The position numbers and the translations under genes are program-made. Below the pieces are notes generated by a model. That model was given only the letters and a program-made list of their open reading frames with translations, searched no databases and was not told the DNA's origin. DNA of 8,584 nt from an uncultured Prevotellaceae bacterium (GTDB lineage Bacteria > Bacteroidota > Bacteroidia > Bacteroidales > Bacteroidaceae), in contig CAMKTM010000102.1 of NCBI GenBank assembly GCA_946415695.1, positions 1-8,584 of the forward strand. The letters are read 5' to 3'. The number at the start of each line of letters is the position of its first letter. Within the stretch, counting starts at the first letter, position 1. Below, one piece after another: positions 1 to 6,771 of the stretch.

Positions 1-41
1 GGCACGCTCTTATTGAAATAAAGGCACGCTCTTATTGAAAT
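1..41. repeat. 22-bp-period tandem repeat, two copies visible (array 1)
   Basis: The 19-mer GGCACGCTCTTATTGAAAT occurs at 1-19 and again, identical, at 23-41, separated by AAA, so the period is 22 bp. The window starts inside the array, so more copies may lie to the left. The unit begins with GGCACG, as do rotated units of the arrays at 6783-6870 and 8433-8498, which have the same period. There are no unique spacers, so this is not a CRISPR array. Function is unknown. Confidence 0.8.
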
Positions 42-85
42 CAATGCTGTCCGGGAAATTCGGTCTGACTGCTTTGCTAACGAGT

Positions 86-157
86 AAAGCCTGTTTGCTT
101 CTAAAGCCAGGAAGGCTTCACCTTTAGAAACCGAGTGTGAAGCCTTCCAGGCTTTTT
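86..157 (+). terminator. Composite fold-back with T-tract, terminator-like on the plus strand
   Basis: The arms 105-121 and 137-153 are inverted repeats of 17 nt with one mismatch (AGCCaGGAAGGCTTCAC against its complement), with a 15-nt loop. The plus strand continues into TTTTT. An outer pair AAAGCCTG (86-93) and CAGGCTTT (148-155) can extend the fold. A competing pair TTCTAAAG (99-106) and CTTTAGAA (122-129) overlaps the main stem. A plus-strand gene to the left of the window, convergent with ilvE, would be the natural client, but none is visible. It may instead be a palindromic repeat with no terminator role. Confidence 0.5.
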
Positions 158-283
158 GCACATCGTGGCATTTCTGGCCCCCCTGGCAACAGCTATTCAT
201 TCAAAATGCCAATGGTTAAGAGGGTGCAGGAGATGATGAGATTTTTCCTGAAACCAATATAGGATAATAAGCCCTTACCACAT

Positions 284-344
284 ATTATGCGAATTGCACG
301 AATTTCCTGCATAGCGGCAGGACAATTCGTGCAATTCGTATAAT
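284..344. repeat. 61-nt near-perfect palindrome (Bacteroidales AATTCGTG type)
   Basis: The arms 284-304 and 324-344 are complementary over 21 nt with one mismatch (ATTATgCGAATTGCACGAATT). Inside them TCCTGC (305-310) pairs with GCAGGA (317-322) around the 6-nt loop ATAGCG. Each arm also carries an internal AATTCGTG/AATTCG duplication. The element lies 80 nt beyond the ilvE stop, so in RNA it would form a long 3' hairpin for ilvE. There is no T-tract on either side, so mRNA stabilisation or a dispersed palindromic repeat is as likely as termination. Confidence 0.75.
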
Positions 345-423
345 CCAAGGTTCGTTCTGATTGACAGTATTACCTTCTTTTATTTAACGTGAGGTCGATG
401 CTCCGCAAACAGCCGAAGACTCG

Positions 424-1449
424 TTACGCGTCGATGACGACGCGTGTCCAGCCGTGTTCGTCGGGCTCCGTGCCGTACTGTATGCCACGAAGCTTCTCGT
501 AGAGTTTGCGGCAGACGGGACCCGGCTGTCCGTCCTTCGAGATGATGAAGCTCTGCTTGGTGTCGAGGTCGTCGATGCGCTCGATGGGGCTGATGACGGC
601 TGCCGTGCCGCAGGCGCCTGCCTCCTCGAAGGTGGCAAGCTCCTCCTCGGGAATCTGACGGCGCTCCACCTTCATGCCCATATCCATGGCAAGCTGCATA
701 AGGCTCTTGTTCGTGATGCTGGGCAGGATGCTGGTGCTCTTCGGAGTGACGTAGGTGTTGTTCTTAATGCCGAAGAAGTTGGCGGCGCCGCACTCGTCCA
801 TGTACTTCTTCTCCTTCGCGTCGAGGTAGAACTCGCAGCTGTAGCCCAGGTCGTGCGCCATCTTGTTGGCGCGGAGGCTGGCCGCATAGTTGCCGCCCAC
901 CTTGTAGATGCCTGTGCCGAGCGGAGCCGAACGGTCGTACTCGCGGATGATGACGTAGGGGTTCGTGGCAAAGCCGCCCTTGAAGTAGGGGCCGACGGGG
1001 GTGACGAAGATGAGGAAGAGGTACTCCGAGGCTGGATGTACGCCGACTTGGGCGCTTGTGCCGATGAGCAAGGGACGTATGTAGAGCGTTGCGCCGCTCT
1101 CGTATGGCGGGATGAAACGCTCGTTGAGGCGCACCACCTTATCGACCATCTCGTTGAACTTCTCCGTGGAGAGCTCGGGCATCAGAATGCCGCGGCAGGT
1201 GCTTTGCAGGCGGGCAGCATTCTCGTCGCTGCGGAACACGCGCACCTTGCCGTCGGGGCAACGGTAGGCCTTCAGCCCCTCGAAAGCCTCCTGCCCATAG
1301 TGAAGGCAGGTTGCCGCCATGTGCAGAGGTATGGTTTCCTCGCTGCTCACTTCTATTTCACCCCATGCGCCGTCGCGATAGTAGCAGCGCACATTGTAGT
1401 CTGTTTTCATGTAACCAAACGAGAGGTTACTCCAATCGATTTCTTTCAT
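424..1449 (-). CDS. ilvE: Branched-chain amino-acid aminotransferase
   Basis: This is a PLP-dependent transaminase that interconverts leucine, isoleucine and valine with their 2-oxo acids using glutamate/2-oxoglutarate, in the cytoplasm. It is 341 aa, with a fold-type IV aminotransferase domain over nearly the whole length, of the longer bacterial/eukaryotic BCAT subtype. Visible motifs are YGQEAFEGLKAY (51-62), GTGIYKVGGNYAASL (178-192) with the presumed Schiff-base Lys183, MDECGAANFFG (217-227) matching the family's conserved Glu region, and the phosphate-binding ACGTAAVISPI (279-289). The ATG at 1449 is chosen. A longer reading from TTG at 1464 adds only MKGVY, and AAGGGAG lies just upstream of the ATG. 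No other ilv or leu gene is nearby. No TTG-N19-TAnnTTTG promoter was found in the 300-bp leader, so it may be read through from xseB or use a divergent promoter. Confidence 0.96.
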   Translation of the reverse strand: MKEIDWSNLSFGYMKTDYNVRCYYRDGAWGEIEVSSEETIPLHMAATCLHYGQEAFEGLKAYRCPDGKVRVFRSDENAARLQSTCRGILMPELSTEKFNEMVDKVVRLNERFIPPYESGATLYIRPLLIGTSAQVGVHPASEYLFLIFVTPVGPYFKGGFATNPYVIIREYDRSAPLGTGIYKVGGNYAASLRANKMAHDLGYSCEFYLDAKEKKYMDECGAANFFGIKNNTYVTPKSTSILPSITNKSLMQLAMDMGMKVERRQIPEEELATFEEAGACGTAAVISPIERIDDLDTKQSFIISKDGQPGPVCRKLYEKLRGIQYGTEPDEHGWTRVVIDA

Positions 1450-1751
1450 ATAGACTCCCTTCAAACCTCCCTCTTTATCTTTATGGGGAGGCTTTTTGAA
1501 TTTAGTTGTTTTGATTCAAGTTTCGGAAGTGTCTTAAACCACGGATTTAGCTGATTTAACGGATTATATATTCATTCGTGTTCAATTATATTCAGATTTA
1601 TCAGATTAAGGGCATCTCCCCAAATCCGTTAAATCGTATCATAAATTTCCCCTCAGCAACATACATCTGCTTAATCTGCTTAATCTGTGGTTGATAAAAA
1701 CTCCGAAACTTCAATTATTTTGAATTTTGAATTATACTTTGCGCTGCAAAG
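1450..1751. other. xseB-ilvE intergenic region
   Basis: These 302 bases are the leader of ilvE (minus strand). Most of it is the inverted-repeat element at 1518-1711. Next to ilvE, CCTCCC (1466-1471) and GGGAGG (1486-1491) could form a 6-bp stem just upstream of the AAGGGAG ribosome-binding-like sequence at about 1455-1461. At the xseB end, ACTTTGC (1736-1742) and GCAAAGT (1746-1752) form a 7-bp stem that overlaps the xseB stop codon. No coding sequence is seen. Confidence 0.6.
1518..1711. mobile_element. MITE-like inverted-repeat element upstream of ilvE
   Basis: There are two nested inverted-repeat pairs. The outer is AAGTTTCGGA (1518-1527) against TCCGAAACTT (1702-1711), perfect over 10 bp. 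The inner is 1537-1564 (starting AACCACGGATTTAGCTGATT) against 1665-1692 (ending TTAATCTGTGGTT), imperfect over 28 bp. The interior is AT-rich and repeats ATCAGATTA/AATCCGTTAAAT-like words. There is no ORF inside, so it would be non-autonomous. AACCACnGATTnnnnnGATT repeats of this look are common between genes in Bacteroides and Prevotella. I cannot see a target-site duplication, so a dispersed palindromic repeat rather than a true transposon derivative is possible. Confidence 0.55.
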
Positions 1752-1952
1752 TTACTCTTTTTCCTCGACATTGAGTAAGGATTTGCAGTTTTTTTCTGCT
1801 TCATAGAGTTTTTCTTGACAATACTTCATCAACTTCTGGGCTTCGCGCAGGCGTTCTGCCATCACATCGATGCCTATTTCGCCTTGCTCCATCAGTCGTG
1901 CCATCTCTTCGAGCTTCTGCATAGCTTGCTCGTAAGTCAGTTCTTCTTGCAT
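1752..1952 (-). CDS. xseB: Exodeoxyribonuclease VII small subunit
   Basis: This is the small subunit of exonuclease VII, which degrades single-stranded DNA processively from either end into oligonucleotides and acts in repair and recombination. Several XseB copies bind the C-terminal helices of one XseA. The protein is 66 aa, typical for the family, and almost wholly helical: LTYEQAMQKLEEMARLMEQ (4-22), a GEIGID turn, then AERLREAQKLMKYCQEKL and YEAEKNCKSLL, the expected helical hairpin. The ATG at 1952 is chosen because the protein starts MQEELTYEQ, in register with family members. A longer frame to 2051 would add 33 basic residues antisense to nothing and lying inside xseA. It overlaps the end of xseA by 16 bp, which implies translational coupling. 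Confidence 0.93.
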   Translation of the reverse strand: MQEELTYEQAMQKLEEMARLMEQGEIGIDVMAERLREAQKLMKYCQEKLYEAEKNCKSLLNVEEKE

Positions 1953-3256
1953 AATACTACCTTTGAATAAATATCTCCTTTTTCTGTTTGTGTTGTCAGT
2001 ACTTCGCCTTCTGCCAGGCCTTCGATGCTGCGTATCAGCTTCCCTCCGCAAGTGGTGATGGTGTAGCCGCGACGAAGGAGGAGCCTTGGGTCGAGGCTGT
2101 CCATGCGTTGCTTCATCAGCTGGAGGCGGTGCTTCTCGAGTTCGATGCGCCGACTGCCTGCCGAGGAAAGCCGTTGATAGAGGAGTTGCTGTTTGCTTTG
2201 CTGCTTCTGATAGAAGTTCGTGAAGAGCAACGGAAGGACAGCTTTTTGATGCTCCATGCGTTGCTTCTCTCGTAGGATGAGTTCTTTTGCGGAATGCGTG
2301 ATGCGCTGGTAGAGGTCGTCGAGCAAGGCGGCTTCCTCGGCCTGATGCCCGATGATGAAAGCAGCGGCGGCAGTCGGTGTCTTAACACTTGTGTGCGCCA
2401 CGAAGTCGAGCACTGTCTCGTCGCGTTCATGGCCGATGCCCGTCAGCACCGGCAAGGGATATTGCGCAATGCAGGATGCCAGCTCGTAGCTGTCGAAGTC
2501 GCTCAAATCGCTGCTTGCTCCCCCACCCCGAATGATGACGACGAGGTCTGCCTCTCCCCAACCCTCTCCCGTGGGAGAGGGAGTTTCTCGCGACTGTCCC
2601 CCCCTCTCCCACGGGAGAGGGGTCGGGGGTGAGGCTATGGCCTCGAGTGCTGCAATGATGCTCTCCGGCACCTGCTCACCTTGCATGACGGCAGGGAAGA
2701 GCTTCAGGTCGAAGTGAAAGCCGTAGTCGTTTTCTTCGAGTTGATGGCAGAAGTCGCCATAGCCGGCTGCCGTGGGGCTGCTGATGACGGCAATTCGCCT
2801 CAGCAACCGCGGCAAAGGCAGGCTCTGGTTGTCGTGCAGGATGCCAGCCTTCTCCAATTGCAGGAGAATCTCCCTGCGCCGCTTTGCGAGGTCGCCCAGG
2901 GTGAACGTGGAATCGATGTCGAGCACATTGAGAGAGTAGCCATAAAGTTCATGGAAGTTGACACGAACCAGCAACTTCACCTGCAAGCCCTTACGCAGCG
3001 TCTCGCCTGCCTCCTTCTGGAAGCGAAGGCGCAATATGTTGTAATTGCGAGCCCAGCAAGTGATGCGTGCTCGAGCCACGATGCGGTCTTCTCGCTCATC
3101 CTTTTGGACAAGCTCTCCGTAGAAGTGCCCACCGAAGGCAGGCGTGCTGACATCGCTCAACTCGCCCACTACCCAGTACTCATCATCGAAGTTCGCATCG
3201 ATGACGTTGCGCACCAAGCTGTTCAGCTCATATAGCGTCAATGCATTGTTCGTCAT
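1937..3256 (-). CDS. xseA: Exodeoxyribonuclease VII large (catalytic) subunit
   Basis: This is the catalytic subunit of exonuclease VII, a cytoplasmic single-strand DNase. It is 439 aa, close to the family norm. The N-terminal OB-fold that binds ssDNA spans about residues 7-115 (LNSLVRNVIDANFDDEYWVVGE at its start). The catalytic domain spans about 125-400, with ISSPTAAGYGDF (158-169), IIRGGGASSDL (241-251) and GIGHERDETVLDFVAHTSVKTPTAAAA (273-299). By family knowledge of E. coli XseA, Asp168, Arg243, His276 and Asp279 are the likely active-site equivalents, and all are present. The helical region 300-390 should be coiled coil and bind XseB. Residues about 209-236 are a foreign Pro/Gly/Glu-rich stretch encoded by a palindromic DNA repeat inserted in frame just before the RGGG strand. 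The gene starts 7 bp after the glycosidase stop and overlaps xseB, so it probably shares their transcript. Confidence 0.95.
   Translation of the reverse strand: MTNNALTLYELNSLVRNVIDANFDDEYWVVGELSDVSTPAFGGHFYGELVQKDEREDRIVARARITCWARNYNILRLRFQKEAGETLRKGLQVKLLVRVNFHELYGYSLNVLDIDSTFTLGDLAKRRREILLQLEKAGILHDNQSLPLPRLLRRIAVISSPTAAGYGDFCHQLEENDYGFHFDLKLFPAVMQGEQVPESIIAALEAIASPPTPLPWERGGQSRETPSPTGEGWGEADLVVIIRGGGASSDLSDFDSYELASCIAQYPLPVLTGIGHERDETVLDFVAHTSVKTPTAAAAFIIGHQAEEAALLDDLYQRITHSAKELILREKQRMEHQKAVLPLLFTNFYQKQQSKQQLLYQRLSSAGSRRIELEKHRLQLMKQRMDSLDPRLLLRRGYTITTCGGKLIRSIEGLAEGEVLTTQTEKGDIYSKVVLCKKN
2549..2634. repeat. Palindromic repeat inserted in frame within xseA
   Basis: Two identical 20-mers lie in inverted orientation, CCCTCTCCCGTGGGAGAGGG at 2562-2581 and its complement at 2602-2621. 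Each is itself a near palindrome (9-bp arms around 2 nt). Flanking CCTCTCCCC (2551-2559) and GGGGGTGAGG (2625-2634) extend the inverted repeat with small mismatches. The unit covers about 84 nt, or 28 codons, and is read as SPPTPLPWERGG then TPSPTGEGWGEA in XseA without breaking the frame. Very similar translated peptides (SPTGEGWGE, PLPWERG) recur in unrelated proteins and spurious ORFs of many bacteria, so this is a dispersed GC-rich palindromic element, comparable in principle to the Rickettsia palindromic elements. Confidence 0.85.
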
Positions 3257-3263
3257 GCTTACA

Positions 3264-6200
3264 TTACCTTACCACCTTTCGGCCGTTTCTGATATAGATT
3301 CCCTTCTTAGGGTGCGCCACGCGACGCCCTGCGAGGTCGAACCAGGCTGCCTCTTCATTTTTGTTTATTATGATCTGTTCGCCTTTCATGTCCTCAATGC
3401 CCGTGACGGTGACGGCTGTTTCGTCTGTCTCTTCGGAAATCTCGTAGAGAAGCGGTGCTTTTGAAGTCCAGCTTATCTTCACTGCCACAGCAAAGGGATG
3501 GGACGTAAGGTCGAAGCGGCTGACATAGCCCGTCAAAGCGCCAAGCTCTTCCCATTGCTCGCCGTCGGTCGTGACGCTTACCTTCGCGTCGGTTTTCTTT
3601 CCTCCATCCTGATAAACGGTGAGCGCCTTGGCGTACTGCTGCGAACGGAAATGCCAGAGCACCTCGCCTGCCCCGCTTGCTTTGGGAACGTAGGAAGTGG
3701 AGCCGTCGGCATCGGCCAGTTCTGGAATCGTCTGGCCCGAGGCATCGACGGCAAGCCCTTGATGCGCTTCCTCGTAGAGGCGGCCGTTCACCTCTATCTC
3801 ATAGAGACGGAGCCAATTCGAGGTGTTTGGCGTGGAAAGGTAGAGGCGGACGTATTTTGCGGACTTTCCCTGCCCGTCGAAGTCGCAATAGGTCATCTCG
3901 TTGCTGTACTTCACATTGTGTCCGTTCGAGAGCGTATAGTTAGTGTCTGTGGTGCCACGGATGGGGATGCTTTCCCATGTGTTGCCGTCCTCGGAGAGTT
4001 GCACGAGGCCTGCCGTCATGTAGTCGCCGTTTTCTGTCCCCATGCAGATGCGTACATCATTGATGGAAGTGACTTTCCTGAGCCTAACGGTGTAGGCATC
4101 GTCGTTCTGCTGGTTGCGCCTGATGCAGGTCCACGTCGTGTAATCGCCATCAATCATGTACCTCTCCGTGTGTCCGTCGTAGAAACCGGCGCTGCATTGC
4201 GGCGTGGTGGCAGACAAAGGCTTCAACATGACGGGAAGCGTAAGGTTGAACTCTGTCTTGGAGAGCTTCAGGGCGCGTGTCTCGGCCGACGGGTTGACGA
4301 AGACGATATATTTGACATGTTCTGCGGGAAGAGGGTCTTCCTTATGTATATCAATCCACACCTTGCCATTCGCCGACCAGAGCACTTCGTAGTTCTCCCA
4401 AAGTGTGTCGGCCACGGCCATGCCTTCCAGGCGTGTGGCGTCGGGAAGTGAAATGCCAACATAGTCGCCCTGATGCAGGACAGCAGGTTCGGAGAGTTTG
4501 ATGTATGCAGAGCCAGAGGTGCTGAGAAGGGTTGCGGTGCCGTCCATCTCCTCACGACTGCCCACGAAGCCGACGCTCTTGGCGTTGAGGTTCGTGAAGT
4601 ATCCTTCGCCGAGTGCCTTCTTCGAGAGCCATTCCACGAAAGGCATCATCGCCTCCTGTGCAGGCTCGGCATACCGTGTGGAGAGGCGGATGCTGCTGCC
4701 CATGCCCGTAAGGATGTCGAAGGTGAAGCGGTTGTCGGCGCCGAGGCCATCCACATAGTTTATTTCCTTCACGAAGGCTTCCCACTTGGCATCGTCGTTT
4801 TCTGCCACAACCATCTCCGAAAGTTTGCTGATCTCTTGAGCCATTGCTTCGAGCTTCAGGAGCCAGGGACGGACGTCTTTGTAGAAGAGTTGGTCGCTCT
4901 CGGAACTGGAAGTCTCCAGCGTGTGCAAGTCTTGGCAGGCGGCGAGGATGTCCTGCATCTCTGTCTGCATTGCCTCGATCGTAGTTCCGCTCTTCATCGC
5001 CGTCTTGAAGCGCGTGGCAAGCGTGTTGAAGGCCGATGCGTCGAAGTAGCAAAGGTATGGGGCAAGGCGGCGAAGGGCGGCGGCATGTTCCTTGCCCACA
5101 ACGGCTGGCAGTGCTGCCTCCCAAGAGCTTTTGTGGTCGAAGGCGGCATTGTTCCAAGTGTAGTCGCCAACGCTGAAGAGCGCTATCTTCGACACTTCGC
5201 CCTGCTGCATGGGATTGATGATGATGGTCTTTGCGTCCTGCAGGTCGGCTTCGAGGCGTGCCGTGCTGCTGATGCGTGGATGGACGTTGAAGTTGGAATA
5301 GATGTCGAGCGGGAAGAGCTTTGTCACGTCCTGGTCGTTGCAGGGATAGTTCCACCACCACGCCACTTCCCTGCCGAGGTAGCTCTTGCCCTTCTGCAGG
5401 TCGCCACTGTTGGGCACTGACCATGTCCTTGTTCCTGTGATGTAGATTTCCACCTTAGCCGGTGTACTTCGCAGAGCGTTGTAGAACTTCTGTCGGTTCT
5501 CCTCGGTGGATTGGTTGAAGTTATATACCTGCGGCACGACGTTCAGAGGCTTCACGGTGTCGGCTGGTGCGGTTCCCGCTTTGTTCCATTTCTGGTCGAT
5601 GAGGTTTTGGACTTCCGTGATACGGTCGGCATTGAGCTTGAGGATGGCATCGTCCGTCGGTATGCCCACGTCATCGACGCAAATGCCGAACTGCCGCACG
5701 CCAAGCTTATACATATTCTGGAACTTCGTCAGGATTTTCGTGACGACAGTGTTGTCGCTTGCCTTGACGAAGTTCGAGCCGGGATGGATGGCCCAAATGA
5801 AGTTGACCTTGCACTGGTGTGCCACCTTCGTGATGTCTTTTAGCATTCCTTGTGTAAGGTAGCCCAACTTCCGTTGCTCCGAAGTGATGCTTGTCGGATA
5901 GGCATCTGCCCACTTCTGCGAATGGTATGGGTCGCTCTTGGCACCATACATGTACATGTTCATTTTGTAGCGGGCCATGAAGCGGAAGAGGTCTTTCGTC
6001 ACCTCGGCGCTGTAGGGCACGCCATAGTAGCCCTCGATGATGCCTCGGTGCTTCACGTCGGCATAGTCCTGAATCTCGCCGCACGGAAGGCTGTCGGCGT
6101 TCGAGTCGAGGATTTGTTCGAGCGAGGCCAGGCCGCAGAACGTGGCATCGGTGTTCTCACCAACGATGATGATTTCCGCTTCGCCTCCGTCGCGCATTCC

Positions 6201-6530
6201 GATGGAAACATTGTGGCGGTCGTACTTATTGGGAGCTGCGAGGTCTGTTTGCACAGCGAGGCGGAGCACTGCCGTCGGCTCGTTCGGTTCTTCGGCGAAG
6301 ACCGCCGTCTTGCCGTGCTCCTTGAGCACCTCTTCGGCGCGGTCGCGAGTGAATTGGTCGATGGCATCGTCGCAGATGATGCGAACAGTCTGACCTACGG
6401 CAACGGACTGACCCGTCGTTTGCGCCCAGTGCGGAACGGGATAGATGCCGTAGGGGTTCTGCTGAGCCCATGCCGCCGCGCAGGCAAGGAGCAAAAGGAG
6501 CAGAAGCGTTTGACTTGTTTTCATGATCAT
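3264..6530 (-). CDS. Secreted GH84 beta-N-acetylglucosaminidase with discoidin-like modules
   Basis: This is an exported glycoside hydrolase of family 84 (NagJ/BtGH84/O-GlcNAcase type), which removes terminal beta-linked GlcNAc from glycans by substrate-assisted catalysis. It is 1088 aa. Residues 1-22 form a signal peptide (poly-Leu core, AWA cleavage before QQ). A GH20b-like N-domain spans about 25-155. The catalytic barrel spans about 160-460, opening with HRGIIEGYYGVPYS (161-174) and carrying the catalytic Asp pair Asp286-Asp287 in FGICVDDVG. WWWNYP (391-396) and LFSVGDYTWN (451-460) also fit. A helical domain follows (470-660). An F5/8-type C (discoidin-like) carbohydrate-binding domain lies at about 780-916, then a second beta-rich module (920-1033). 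The tail WFDLAGRRV...KGIYIRNGRKVVR (1063-1088) resembles C-terminal sorting tails of Bacteroidetes exported proteins. LLAC at 14-17 could be read as a lipobox, but AWA cleavage looks better. ATG at 6530 or 6524 are both possible starts. No susCD pair is adjacent, so this is not a typical polysaccharide utilisation locus. Confidence 0.92.
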   Translation of the reverse strand: MIMKTSQTLLLLLLLACAAAWAQQNPYGIYPVPHWAQTTGQSVAVGQTVRIICDDAIDQFTRDRAEEVLKEHGKTAVFAEEPNEPTAVLRLAVQTDLAAPNKYDRHNVSIGMRDGGEAEIIIVGENTDATFCGLASLEQILDSNADSLPCGEIQDYADVKHRGIIEGYYGVPYSAEVTKDLFRFMARYKMNMYMYGAKSDPYHSQKWADAYPTSITSEQRKLGYLTQGMLKDITKVAHQCKVNFIWAIHPGSNFVKASDNTVVTKILTKFQNMYKLGVRQFGICVDDVGIPTDDAILKLNADRITEVQNLIDQKWNKAGTAPADTVKPLNVVPQVYNFNQSTEENRQKFYNALRSTPAKVEIYITGTRTWSVPNSGDLQKGKSYLGREVAWWWNYPCNDQDVTKLFPLDIYSNFNVHPRISSTARLEADLQDAKTIIINPMQQGEVSKIALFSVGDYTWNNAAFDHKSSWEAALPAVVGKEHAAALRRLAPYLCYFDASAFNTLATRFKTAMKSGTTIEAMQTEMQDILAACQDLHTLETSSSESDQLFYKDVRPWLLKLEAMAQEISKLSEMVVAENDDAKWEAFVKEINYVDGLGADNRFTFDILTGMGSSIRLSTRYAEPAQEAMMPFVEWLSKKALGEGYFTNLNAKSVGFVGSREEMDGTATLLSTSGSAYIKLSEPAVLHQGDYVGISLPDATRLEGMAVADTLWENYEVLWSANGKVWIDIHKEDPLPAEHVKYIVFVNPSAETRALKLSKTEFNLTLPVMLKPLSATTPQCSAGFYDGHTERYMIDGDYTTWTCIRRNQQNDDAYTVRLRKVTSINDVRICMGTENGDYMTAGLVQLSEDGNTWESIPIRGTTDTNYTLSNGHNVKYSNEMTYCDFDGQGKSAKYVRLYLSTPNTSNWLRLYEIEVNGRLYEEAHQGLAVDASGQTIPELADADGSTSYVPKASGAGEVLWHFRSQQYAKALTVYQDGGKKTDAKVSVTTDGEQWEELGALTGYVSRFDLTSHPFAVAVKISWTSKAPLLYEISEETDETAVTVTGIEDMKGEQIIINKNEEAAWFDLAGRRVAHPKKGIYIRNGRKVVR

Positions 6531-6558
6531 AAAGATGTTTTTCTATGTTTTTCCTTTG

Positions 6559-6590
6559 CAAAAGTACGAATTAGCGACCAAAAAACAAAA
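6559..6590 (-). promoter_or_regulatory. Bacteroidetes-type promoter of the GH84-xseA-xseB unit
   Basis: On the minus strand, TTTTG (6590-6586) is followed after exactly 19 nt by TACTTTTG (6566-6559). This fits the -33 TTG / -7 TAnnTTTG consensus for the primary sigma factor of Bacteroidetes. Transcription should start near 6552, leaving a leader of about 20 nt before the ATG at 6530. The palindrome AAAACATGTTTT just upstream (6593-6604) could be a regulator site, but nothing else supports that. Confidence 0.75.
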
Positions 6591-6771
6591 GGAAAACATG
6601 TTTTTCTTTTATTGGCGTCGGGGAAAATTATTTCATTTGTCACCTTCTTCGTTGACGACATTGGCATTTAGAACGAAATGTGATTTCTGCACCCGCACCG
6701 AGATTTAGGTCGTGGCAGGAACTGGGCAAAATGCTGTCCATCTGGCCCTTTGAATCTCAAACGATTGGGAA

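Larger units (their letters stand above)
1..423. other. Gene-free stretch downstream of ilvE
   Basis: No convincing coding sequence is seen in these 423 bases. The region contains the 22-bp tandem repeat at the left edge, a composite fold-back at 86-157, and a 61-nt palindrome at 284-344. I see nothing recognisable in 158-283 or 345-423. Since ilvE ends at 424 on the minus strand, this is its 3' flank. The gene beyond it lies outside the window. Confidence 0.7.

Noticed and set aside
454..1554. Long plus-strand open frame of 366 codons opposite ilvE
   Set aside because: It is the antisense of a clear aminotransferase gene, its product has no recognisable domain, and the minus-strand gene explains the region.
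1747..1754. TAACTTTG on the minus strand as a -7 element for ilvE
   Set aside because: There is no TTG at 19 or 20 nt upstream, it overlaps the xseB stop codon, and it would leave a leader of about 290 nt.
1752..2051. Extended xseB starting at 2051
   Set aside because: The extra 33 residues are basic, overlap xseA deeply and have no match to the XseB pattern. The ATG at 1952 gives the normal 66-aa protein.
4473..5424. Open frames on both strands within the GH84 gene
   Set aside because: They overlap the GH84 reading frame, which carries signal peptide, catalytic motif and binding domain without interruption.
6479..6490. Lipobox (LLAC) making the GH84 enzyme a lipoprotein
   Set aside because: The Cys is followed by AAAWAQQ, with a good AxA signal peptidase I site and no acidic export signal after the Cys. 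A lipoprotein form is not excluded but is less likely.
3264..6530. Polysaccharide utilisation locus
   Set aside because: No susC/susD pair, sensor or second carbohydrate-active enzyme is present. The neighbours are exonuclease VII and an amino-acid transporter.
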